A stretch of DNA of 64,000 bases from Actinomadura sp. 7K507 (lineage in GTDB: Bacteria; Actinomycetota; Actinomycetes; Streptosporangiales; Streptosporangiaceae), in NCBI RefSeq assembly GCF_004348425.1, contig NZ_SMKK01000002.1:1-64000 (forward strand). Reading direction: 5' to 3'. Both the position numbers and the translations under genes were made by a program. Position 1 is the first letter of the stretch. Every line of letters begins with the position of its first letter. Of the stretch, positions 57,640-64,000 are shown one piece after another. The notes below the pieces were generated by a model. It had not been told where the DNA came from. It worked only from the letters and a program-made list of their open reading frames with translations, and made no database searches.

Positions 57640-59556
57640 TCAGGTGGGACGCAGGTGGGCGATCCCCGCGTAGGCCGCGATGAGCAGGGTGCCGTCCTCG
57701 GTGATCGCGATGCCGGAGACCTTGGAGCCGAGGCGGAGGGTCCGGGTCATCGTTTCGGACGGGTCCCAGATCCGTACGGTGTCGTCGTCGGCGCCGGAGG
57801 CCACGACTTGGCGTCCGGCGAGGCGGCCCACGGCGACGGTGTTCACGATGCCGGCGTGCCGGATCACAGGGTCGCCCAGGGGGAGCGCGGTGGCCAGATC
57901 CCGCATCCCGACGGTGCCGTCGCTGCTTCCCGCGGCCAGGACGGTGCGGCCGTCCAGCTCACCGATCGCCATCGCGTTCATGTAGCCCCCGTCGCCGGTG
58001 ACCGCGCTGAACGGCGCCGCTGCCGGTTCCAAGGTCCGCAGGTCCCACAGCCGCACGGTCGAGTCGTGGCCGAGCGTGACGGCGATCGGGCGGCCTTTCG
58101 CGCGCCCCGCCGCGATCGCCTTCACCCGGGCGGTGTGGCCGGTGAGCGTGCCCAGCATGGCCGGATCCGGGTGCAGCGACCAGACCTGCGTGGTGAAGTT
58201 CGGCCGCCCGGCGATGAGCATGAGACGGCCGTCCAGGACGGTGGTGGCGAACGCGTCCACTCCCCGCAGGTCGACCGAGGTACCGGCGGCGCCGCCGATG
58301 CCCCGGATGCGGACCATCCGGTCCCGGCCTCCAGTTACGACGGCAGGGTGACCGTCCAGCACGATCGGCTCGACGGTCGCCACAGGGCACGTGCCCCCGC
58401 CGGGGAGCGGGTCTCCCAGCGCCTGTCCCGTGGCTAGGTCCCACACTTGGACGGTTCCGGTGGCAGTGCCGGTGACGGCGACCGGAAGGCCACCGGACGT
58501 GCTCAAGGCCACCGCACTCACCGCGCCGGGATGACCCTCCGCTGACCCATCGGTTCCGGACGGGCCGGGACGATCCGCGTCCATGTCCCAGACCCGGGCC
58601 TTTCCGTCGTCGCCGCTGGTGACAGCGATCAGCGCACCGTCGCGTTCGGCCGTCGCCACGGCGTTCACCCTCGAACCGGGGCCCGGCAGGGGTCCTGCCT
58701 CGAACCGTCGCGCCGCCAGGTCCCACACGTGGAGGCGGCCTTCTTTCCCGACGCCGATGACGAGCCTGGGACGTCCTTCCACATCGGTCATGGCGATGGC
58801 GTGCGGTTCCCCGTCGAGCTCGACGTCCTCGACAGGCCGCCCGGTCGCGACGTCCCACACACGCGCGATCGTCTCCGCATAACCGGTGGAGACGGCGATG
58901 GCGGTGCCGTCCAGATCACCGGCCACCAGTGCGGCGACCCCCTTGGGGTGAGCGGAGACGGGCTCGCCGATGGGCTCCCCCGTGCGCATGTCCCAGCGCC
59001 GGATCGTGCCGTCGTCGGAACCGCCGCTGATCGCCACCGGGCCGGTCGTCGCGACCGCGTTCACCCAGCCCGAGTGCCCCGCCAGCGGGTCGCAGGCCGG
59101 GCGCCGGGCCGCCAGGTCCCAGATCCGCACGGTGCCGTCGTTGCTGCCTCCGGTCACTGCAAAGCACTGACCGTCCACCTCGCCCACGGCCAGCGCGCTC
59201 ATCCAGGCGCCCTCGCCGTCCACTCGCGCGGTCACGCCGGGCTCCAGCAGGTCCCAGATGCGGAGGGTCCGGTCGCGCCCGCAGGTCACCGCGACGGGGC
59301 GGCCCTCCAGGACGGTGATCGCGGCCGCGCCGATCCGGAACTTGTGGCCGGGCATCGGCACACCTTCCGGCCGCTCGGCAGCCAGGTCCCATACCCGGAC
59401 GACTCCGTCATTGGTCCCGGTGACTGCGACCGGCCGCCCCTCGACCGTCCCGGCGACCACGGCTCCGACCGGCAGGGGATGCTCCAGAAGCGCGTGCCGA
59501 GCAGCGGGCCGCCAATGCGCCCAGACGACGTCCCACTCCCCGCGAACTTCGATCAT
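57640..59556 (-). CDS. WD40-repeat protein (two seven-bladed propellers)
   Basis: 638 aa with no other domain. Fourteen repeats of the type VAVTG..DGTVRVWDLA, alternating with G(R)PVAVT strands; blades 9, 10, 12 and 14 have lost the terminal WD. The short N-terminus (MIEVRGEWDVVWAHWRPAARHALL) may be an adaptor helix. Repeats carry a distinct AVAVGEVDGR insertion and differ from the 1.3-4.1 kb protein, so they are separate families. A scaffold or sensor role is inferred. Start at 59556 lacks a clear ribosome-binding site; the frame is open to 59664. Confidence 0.85.
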   Translation of the reverse strand: MIEVRGEWDVVWAHWRPAARHALLEHPLPVGAVVAGTVEGRPVAVTGTNDGVVRVWDLAAERPEGVPMPGHKFRIGAAAITVLEGRPVAVTCGRDRTLRIWDLLEPGVTARVDGEGAWMSALAVGEVDGQCFAVTGGSNDGTVRIWDLAARRPACDPLAGHSGWVNAVATTGPVAISGGSDDGTIRRWDMRTGEPIGEPVSAHPKGVAALVAGDLDGTAIAVSTGYAETIARVWDVATGRPVEDVELDGEPHAIAMTDVEGRPRLVIGVGKEGRLHVWDLAARRFEAGPLPGPGSRVNAVATAERDGALIAVTSGDDGKARVWDMDADRPGPSGTDGSAEGHPGAVSAVALSTSGGLPVAVTGTATGTVQVWDLATGQALGDPLPGGGTCPVATVEPIVLDGHPAVVTGGRDRMVRIRGIGGAAGTSVDLRGVDAFATTVLDGRLMLIAGRPNFTTQVWSLHPDPAMLGTLTGHTARVKAIAAGRAKGRPIAVTLGHDSTVRLWDLRTLEPAAAPFSAVTGDGGYMNAMAIGELDGRTVLAAGSSDGTVGMRDLATALPLGDPVIRHAGIVNTVAVGRLAGRQVVASGADDDTVRIWDPSETMTRTLRLGSKVSGIAITEDGTLLIAAYAGIAHLRPT

Positions 59557-59710
59557 CGGCGCATCATCGCACCGCGCGTCGGACCCGCACCGCGCCATCC
59601 GTGGAGATCGCGAGCGCTGACCCGGTCGAAGGCATGGAGGCGGAGCATGGGTCGCGGCGAGCACCGAACGGCCGTCTCCGGTCAGATCGGAACATGGGCC
59701 GGGGACGCTC

Positions 59711-59729
59711 CGTCCTAATGATCAGGACG
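59711..59729. promoter_or_regulatory. Inverted repeat upstream of the M24 gene
   Basis: CGTCCT-N7-AGGACG, perfect 6-bp arms between the divergent WD40 and M24 genes. Candidate operator shared by both. Confidence 0.4.
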
Positions 59730-59764
59730 TTCCCGTCCGAAGCGCATCGACTCTGGAGGACGCG

Positions 59765-60505
59765 GTGGAGGCTGAGGACGGGCTGGACGCCGTACGCCGG
59801 GCGGGGACGCTCGTCGCCACGGCGCTGGAGAGGTCGGCCGCCGGACTGACCGCGTCCGGTCCGACTCTGGCGGACATCTCCGCGGCCGCACAGGAGCACC
59901 TGGCCCCGGCGCGGCCCTCCTTCCTCGGCTATCGGGGATTTCCGGCGGCGTGCGACATCGCGGTCAACGAGGTCGTCTGCCACGGCTTTCCCGACGACCG
60001 CACGCTCGCGCCCGGTGACCTGGTCACGCTGGCCCTCGCCGGGAACGTCGACGGCATGCACAGCGCCGCCGCCACCAGCCATGTCGTCCCGGGAGCCGAG
60101 GATGACGGCGAGGCGGTCCAGCTCGTCGAGCGTGGCCGGGAGGCGCTGCGCCGCGCGGTGACCGCCGTCCGACCGGGCCGCCAGATCAATGTCGTGGGCC
60201 GGGTGATCGAGTCGTACGCCCGGCGCTTCGGGTACGGCGTCGTCCGCGATTTCGGCGGGCACGGCATCGGCGCGCACCTCCATCAGGACCCTTTCGTTCC
60301 CGGACATGACGCCCCCGCCGCCGTTACGGTGATCTCCGAAGGGATGATCTTCACGGTGCAGGTCATGCTCACGCTCGGCAGCCCCGAGATCGAGACGGAC
60401 GCCGAGGGCTGGAACGTCGCCACCAAGGACCGGACCAAGACGGCCGCGTTCTGCGACACGGTCCTGGTCACGGCAACCGGAACCGAGATCCTCACCGGCC
60501 TCTAA
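59765..60505 (+). CDS. Methionine aminopeptidase-like M24 protein without acidic metal ligands
   Basis: 246 aa of pita-bread fold, close to type I MAP over the full length: FLGYRGFPAACDIAVNEVVCHGFPDD, FGGHGIGAHLHQDP, EGMIFTVQVML, KDRTKTAAFCDTVLVTATGTEILTG. Compared with E. coli MAP, the three His residues (CHG, GHG, LHQ) remain, but the four carboxylates are replaced: Asp97 by Ala, Asp108 by Ala (HGD to HSA), Glu204 by Gln (IEPM to VQVM) and Glu235 by Cys. It should not bind the dinuclear metal site and is probably not a peptidase. GTG start with GGAGG upstream. Confidence 0.88.
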   Translation: MEAEDGLDAVRRAGTLVATALERSAAGLTASGPTLADISAAAQEHLAPARPSFLGYRGFPAACDIAVNEVVCHGFPDDRTLAPGDLVTLALAGNVDGMHSAAATSHVVPGAEDDGEAVQLVERGREALRRAVTAVRPGRQINVVGRVIESYARRFGYGVVRDFGGHGIGAHLHQDPFVPGHDAPAAVTVISEGMIFTVQVMLTLGSPEIETDAEGWNVATKDRTKTAAFCDTVLVTATGTEILTGL

Positions 60506-60527
60506 GGCGAACGAGACGCCCTTGGCC

Positions 60528-62030
60528 TCATGTTCGGGTGCGGGTTCGGGTTCGAGTGCGGAGGGCGAGGGTGATCGGGATGGTGACGAGAGCGATCGTC
60601 GTCGCGCTGAGCAGTGCCGCCGTTGTGGTGCCTTCGGTGTAGGCGGCGGCTGCCACGGCCAGCAGGTGCGCCGCGGCGTCCGCGGGCATCTGTTCGGCCG
60701 CGGCGGCGGCGCCCGCGACGGTGTCCATCGCGGACGGTTCGGTTCCGGCAGGTGCGTTCGCGGCCATATCGGAGTGGTACGCGGCGTTCGCGATCGTGCC
60801 GAGGACGGCGATGCCCAGGGCGGCGCCGAGTTCGTTGCTCGTCTCGGACACGCCCGCGGCGACCCCGGCCCGTTCGGGTGGGGCGGTGGTCAGGATCAGC
60901 GAGTTGGCGGTGGTGCCGATGGCGCCGATCCCGAAGGTGAGCAGCGTGTAGGCGCCGACGAACGCCCACACGCCCGTGCCGGCGTCCAGGGTGGCGATGG
61001 ACGCGAAGCCGGTGGCCGCGACCAGGAGACCGGAGGCGATCAGCGCGGCGGGCGGCAGCCGGGTGGCGCCCAGAACGGTGGCCAGGAGCGCGCCCGCGAA
61101 CGTCCCGGCGAACGTGGGCAGCGCGTGCAGTGCCGCCTCCAGGGGGGTCAGGCCGTGGACGGACTGCATGAACGTGAACGCCAGCACACCCAGGCCCGCC
61201 GCCGCGAGGGCCGCCACGGTGTTGGCGCCGACGGCGGCGCTGAACGCGGGGCGGCGGAAGAGGCCGAGGTCGATGAGGGGGTACGCGGCCCTGCGCTGCC
61301 TGATCACGAACGCCGTCCCGGCGGCCAGGCCCAGGAGGGCCGCCAGGGCGGCGGTGCGGTCGGGGCCGTGCTCAGCGACCTGCTTCATCGTGAAGACCAG
61401 GGCGAGGACGGCGACCAGCGAGGCGGCGGCCCCGGGCAGGTCGAACGCCGCGCGTTCCGGGTTCCGGGACTCCTCGATGAGGAACGGCGCCGCGACCAGC
61501 AGCACGGCCATGACGGGGATGTTGATCAGGAAGATCGAGCCCCACCAGAAGTGCTCCAGCAGGACGCCGCCGACGATCGGCCCGGCGACCGAGCCGCCGG
61601 TGAACGCGACCGTCCACGCGCCCACCGCGGTCCGCCGCTTGGCTTCGTCGGTGAACATCCCCCGGATCAGGGACAACGTGGACGGGGCGAGGGTGGCGCC
61701 GCCGATGCCGAGCAGGGCGCGGGCCAGGATGAGCATTTCGGGCGTGTTGGCCCAGGCGGTCAGCGCCGACGCCGCACCGAACAGCAGTGCGCCCGCGAGC
61801 AGCAGCCGGCGGCGGCCGATCAGGTCGCCCAGCCCGCCCATGGTGACGAGCAGGCCCGCCATGACGAAGCCGTAGATGTCCATCATCCACAGCCACTGGG
61901 ACGAGGTCGGGGCGAGTTCCTCGGCCAGTGTCGGTCCGGCGACGAACAGGATCGACAGGTCCATCGAGGTCAGCAGGGCGGGCAGCAGCAGGACCGCCAG
62001 GCCCCACCAGGCGCGCGTGGAGGCTTGCAT
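60528..62030 (-). CDS. MFS multidrug efflux transporter (DHA2, 14 TM)
   Basis: 500 aa from ATG 62030 (QASTRAWWGLAVLLLPALLTSMDLSILFVAGPTLA). Motif A-like GGLGDLIGRRRLLLAG and motif C GGSVAGPIVGGVLLEH identify a drug:H+ antiporter of the EmrB/QacA type. It is divergent from a TetR gene with paired CGTACGTACGT boxes between. The C-terminus is an (RT)5 tail encoded by a short repeat. Confidence 0.93.
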   Translation of the reverse strand: MQASTRAWWGLAVLLLPALLTSMDLSILFVAGPTLAEELAPTSSQWLWMMDIYGFVMAGLLVTMGGLGDLIGRRRLLLAGALLFGAASALTAWANTPEMLILARALLGIGGATLAPSTLSLIRGMFTDEAKRRTAVGAWTVAFTGGSVAGPIVGGVLLEHFWWGSIFLINIPVMAVLLVAAPFLIEESRNPERAAFDLPGAAASLVAVLALVFTMKQVAEHGPDRTAALAALLGLAAGTAFVIRQRRAAYPLIDLGLFRRPAFSAAVGANTVAALAAAGLGVLAFTFMQSVHGLTPLEAALHALPTFAGTFAGALLATVLGATRLPPAALIASGLLVAATGFASIATLDAGTGVWAFVGAYTLLTFGIGAIGTTANSLILTTAPPERAGVAAGVSETSNELGAALGIAVLGTIANAAYHSDMAANAPAGTEPSAMDTVAGAAAAAEQMPADAAAHLLAVAAAAYTEGTTTAALLSATTIALVTIPITLALRTRTRTRTRT

Positions 62031-62038
62031 GGGTTGAT

Positions 62039-62078
62039 CGTACGTACGTACAAATCCGTGCGTCAAACGTACGTACGT
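62039..62078. promoter_or_regulatory. Paired TetR operator boxes between MFS and tetR
   Basis: CGTACGTACGTAC (62039-62051) and ACGTACGTACGT (62067-62078). Both are self-palindromic, with centres about 28 bp apart. Typical control for a drug efflux gene by the divergent TetR. Confidence 0.7.
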
Positions 62079-62101
62079 CCCAGTTGGCTAGGATCGGGCC
62101 C

Positions 62102-62671
62102 ATGGGACAACGCGACGACCTCCTGGCCGGGGCGCGGGCCTGCCTGGCGGAGAAGGGCTACGGCCACGTCACCGCACGCGACATCGCCGCCGCCTCCGGA
62201 GCGCACCTGGCGTCCATCGGTTACCACTTCGGCTCGAAGGACAACCTGATGAACACCGCCGTGCTGGAGGCCAGCAGCGAGTGGGGCGACAAGATCGAGG
62301 CGGCCGTGCGCGGCGCCGGCGGCGACACCCCGGCCGAGAAGCTGGAGGCCGCGCTCCGCGCGTTGTTCGAGGCCGTCCCACACGAGCGGGACCTGCTGCG
62401 GGCGAGCGCCCAGGCCTACGGGGAGGCCGTGGTCAGCGAGGACGTGCGCCGGCCGTTCGTCGAGGGCGCCGAACGCGCCCGCACCGAGTTGGCCGCGATG
62501 ATCCTGGGCCGGGACGCCGCGTCGGTCGGGGCGGCCGACGCCCGCGGCCTGGGCTCGGTGCTGCACGCCCTCACCATCGGCTTCGTCCTGCAGTCCCTGA
62601 TGTCACCCGAGTCGATGCCGACGGCCGGAGAAGTCCTCGACGCCGTACGGACCCTCGCTGACGACAGTTGA
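62102..62671 (+). CDS. TetR-family regulator of the efflux gene
   Basis: 189 aa. HTH: DDLLAGARACLAEKGYGHVTARDIAAASGAHLASIGYHFGSKDNLMNTAV, then a helical ligand domain (RDLLRASAQAYGEAVVSEDVRRPFV). Likely represses the MFS gene and itself through the CGTACGTACGT pair. TAGGAT at 62089 may be its -10, giving a leaderless or very short-leader transcript. Confidence 0.92.
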   Translation: MGQRDDLLAGARACLAEKGYGHVTARDIAAASGAHLASIGYHFGSKDNLMNTAVLEASSEWGDKIEAAVRGAGGDTPAEKLEAALRALFEAVPHERDLLRASAQAYGEAVVSEDVRRPFVEGAERARTELAAMILGRDAASVGAADARGLGSVLHALTIGFVLQSLMSPESMPTAGEVLDAVRTLADDS

Positions 62672-62700
62672 GACGGTGCCGCCCGGTGGTGCGGGACGGT

Positions 62701-62730
62701 GGGGCGGGACGGTGTGGCTCGTCCCGCCCC
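62701..62730. terminator. Strong bidirectional terminator
   Basis: GGGGCGGGAC-N10-GTCCCGCCCC, a perfect 10-bp stem between the convergent tetR and AhpD-like genes. Confidence 0.75.
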
Positions 62731-62751
62731 TGGTCTGGCGCCGGGTGCGGG

Positions 62752-63225
62752 TCAGCTCCACTGGCCGGGCTGGTAGTCCCCGGCCGGCTGCTGGATGATG
62801 ATGTTCAGGCGGTTGAAGGCGTTGATGAGGGCGATCAAAGTCACCAGGGCGATGAGCTGGTCCTCGTCGTAGTGCTTGGCGGCGCTCGCCCAGACGTCGT
62901 CGGGGACACCGCCCGCGGCATCGGCGATGCGGGTCCCCTGTTCGGCCAGCTCCAGGGCGGCGCGCTCTGCCTCGGTGAAGACCGTCGCCTCGCGCCACGC
63001 CGCGACCAGGTTGAGCCGCTGCGAGGTTTCCCCGGCGTACGCGGCGTCCTTGGTGTGCATGTCGGTGCAGTAACCGCAGCCATTGATCTGGCTGGCGCGG
63101 ATCTTCACCAGTTCCTGCGTCGCGGCGGGCAGGGTCGAGCGCGACAGCGCCGCGTTCGCCGTGACGAGGTGCTTCACGTAATCGGCCGCGACGGGGCTGC
63201 TGTAGGCGTCCAGACGGGCTTCCAT
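62752..63225 (-). CDS. Carboxymuconolactone decarboxylase/AhpD-family protein
   Basis: 157 aa. Redox motif NGCGYCTDMHTKDA (CxxC plus His) in a helical AhpD-like fold; LVKIRASQINGCGYC is the family core. Such proteins act as alkylhydroperoxidase-like reductants. ATG 63225 has AAGGAG six bases upstream. Confidence 0.92.
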   Translation of the reverse strand: MEARLDAYSSPVAADYVKHLVTANAALSRSTLPAATQELVKIRASQINGCGYCTDMHTKDAAYAGETSQRLNLVAAWREATVFTEAERAALELAEQGTRIADAAGGVPDDVWASAAKHYDEDQLIALVTLIALINAFNRLNIIIQQPAGDYQPGQWS

Positions 63226-63328
63226 AGTGGTCTCCTTGGCCGTTCGGATGCTGACAACCCCGAAGACAAGAACGGCTCGGCAGAACGTGACATCGGTTGC
63301 GTATGACCTGCGTCTCAAGGCGGCGAGG

Positions 63329-63781
63329 TCAAGGCATCCAGCGGCCCTCGCGCATCAGGTCGCGGCCGGGTAGTTCGTCCACCTCGCGCCAGGCCTGGAT
63401 GCGGCGTGGGGTGATGCGGAACCAGCGGTACGGCGCGGCCTGGGCGCGCGGGTCGAAGCCCGTCTGTTCGGCGAACCGGTCACCGCGCTCCTTCGGCAGC
63501 GCATCGATGTCCAGGACTTCGACCTCGCCGTCGATCATGGTGACGTCGCGGGTGTGGCCGAGGGCCAGGCGGACGGTCCCGGTGGCGGTCAGGTTCCTGC
63601 CTGTCGGGCTGTCCGCCGGGGTGGCCGCAAGTAGCTTCCTCCCGTCCCAGTCGAAGGACAGCGGCACCAGGTACGGCGTGCCGTCCGCCGAGGCGGTGGC
63701 CACCCAGATGTCGACGTCATGGGTGAGGCGGTGCTCGGTGTCGTGACGGCGTTGGGCACGAGATCGGGGCTCGGAGGTCAT
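63329..63781 (-). CDS. Pyridoxamine 5'-phosphate oxidase-like (F420/FMN-binding) protein
   Basis: 150 aa split-barrel. HDVDIWVATASADGTPYLVPLSFDWDGRKLLAATPADSPTGRNL is the PPOX core, with VRLALGHTRDVTMIDGEVEVL next; actinobacterial relatives bind F420. C-terminal YRWFRITPRRIQAWREVDEL. Probably reduces or oxidises a small molecule. GTGACC precedes the ATG at 63781. Confidence 0.85.
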   Translation of the reverse strand: MTSEPRSRAQRRHDTEHRLTHDVDIWVATASADGTPYLVPLSFDWDGRKLLAATPADSPTGRNLTATGTVRLALGHTRDVTMIDGEVEVLDIDALPKERGDRFAEQTGFDPRAQAAPYRWFRITPRRIQAWREVDELPGRDLMREGRWMP

Positions 63782-63854
63782 GGTCACAGCCTCTCGCCGA
63801 GGGGCGCGGGACTCCTCCGTGCCCGCCACGGAAACCGCCACCGATAATGGGCCG

Positions 63855-64000
63855 GTGTCCAGTCCAGGAATCTCGGCCCGCGAGGCCGAAGTGCTCGCGC
63901 TGCTCGGGGAGCACCTCAGCAACGCGGAGATCGCCGCGCGGCTGGTCATCTCCGTGCGCACCGTCGAGTCGCACGTCTCGTCGCTGCTGCGCAAGCTGCT
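63855..64000 (+). CDS. LuxR-type regulator, N-terminal fragment (cut by the window)
   Basis: A GTG at 63855 opens ISAREAEVLALLGEHLSNAEIAARLVISVRTVESHVSSLL, a complete LuxR HTH at the N-terminus, and reads to the window end. Actinobacterial proteins with the HTH first often continue into an NB-ARC/ATPase and TPR region; that part is not visible here. Confidence 0.75.
   Translation, partial: MSSPGISAREAEVLALLGEHLSNAEIAARLVISVRTVESHVSSLLRKL

Noticed and set aside
1-64000. tRNA, rRNA or CRISPR elements
   Set aside because: No TTCGANNC-type T-loop with matching stems, no rRNA-like stretch and no regularly spaced direct repeats were seen on reading. A tRNAscan-type search would settle short tRNAs.

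Overview
The window looks like chromosome from a high-GC actinomycete, most likely a filamentous one such as Actinomadura or another Thermomonosporaceae/Streptosporangiales member. This rests on uniformly G/C-rich third codon positions, frequent GTG and TTG starts, ATGA/TGATG overlaps, DUF397 proteins, a full yrbE2-mce6-mas locus, a cory-CC-star gene and many TetR/MarR/GntR regulators. The genus is an inference. I see no tRNA, rRNA, CRISPR array, transposase or integrase.

Layout. 1-4.1 kb: DUF397 remnants and a STAND NTPase/WD40 gene split by one extra G. 4.1-7.4 kb: a NIPSNAP protein and a minus-strand set of small membrane protein, HsdM and HsdS without HsdR. 7.9-9.5 kb: PPK2 and a broken membrane-protein gene. 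9.6-18.7 kb: a minus-strand mce operon (two YrbE permeases, MceA-F, Mas). 19.1-23.6 kb: a Tat-exported molybdenum hydroxylase pair, a DMT-type membrane protein and a MarR regulator. 23.8-25.3 kb: an ArsR gene with two SRPBCC genes from a duplication. 25.4-28.4 kb: CstA, cory-CC-star and ArsA-like ATPase. 28.4-36.7 kb: a secreted lectin-like protein, TetR plus oxidoreductase, TerB, a PH-domain protein, two CNNM/CBS proteins and a P450. 36.7-43.0 kb: acyl-CoA ligase, carboxylesterase and an unusual two-component pair. 43.1-57.6 kb: a GntR-controlled CoA-thioester catabolic island ending in an 11-gene, fully coupled operon. 57.6-64 kb: a 14-blade WD40 protein, a methionine-aminopeptidase homologue lacking its acidic metal ligands, an MFS/TetR pair, AhpD-like and PPOX proteins, and the start of a LuxR-type regulator cut by the window edge.

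How they work together. Two nearly identical promoter/operator modules, each with two tandem 17-bp boxes 22 bp apart, sit before the mce operon and before the DMT gene next to marR. They suggest one MarR regulon joining MCE lipid import, a small-molecule exporter and possibly the periplasmic molybdenum hydroxylase. A TCYGAYNTWT-like half-site recurs at the gntR, crotonase/E1 and MaoC-operon promoters, suggesting one substrate-induced regulon of gntR, a crotonase, a lone E1-type TPP enzyme and eleven genes (MaoC, LLM, CaiB, PrpD, triple RidA, MaoC-N, MaoC, Cys-less thiolase, DUF35, ACAD, CitE-like lyase). The substrate is not determined. A CoA-linked branched C4-C6 dicarboxylate is one reading.

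The strongest leads for new biology are the dead-looking M24 protein next to the WD40 protein, the GntR island with its three-domain RidA protein, the dual-box MarR module, the double-DHp histidine kinase, and the leader ORF coupled to the CNNM genes.
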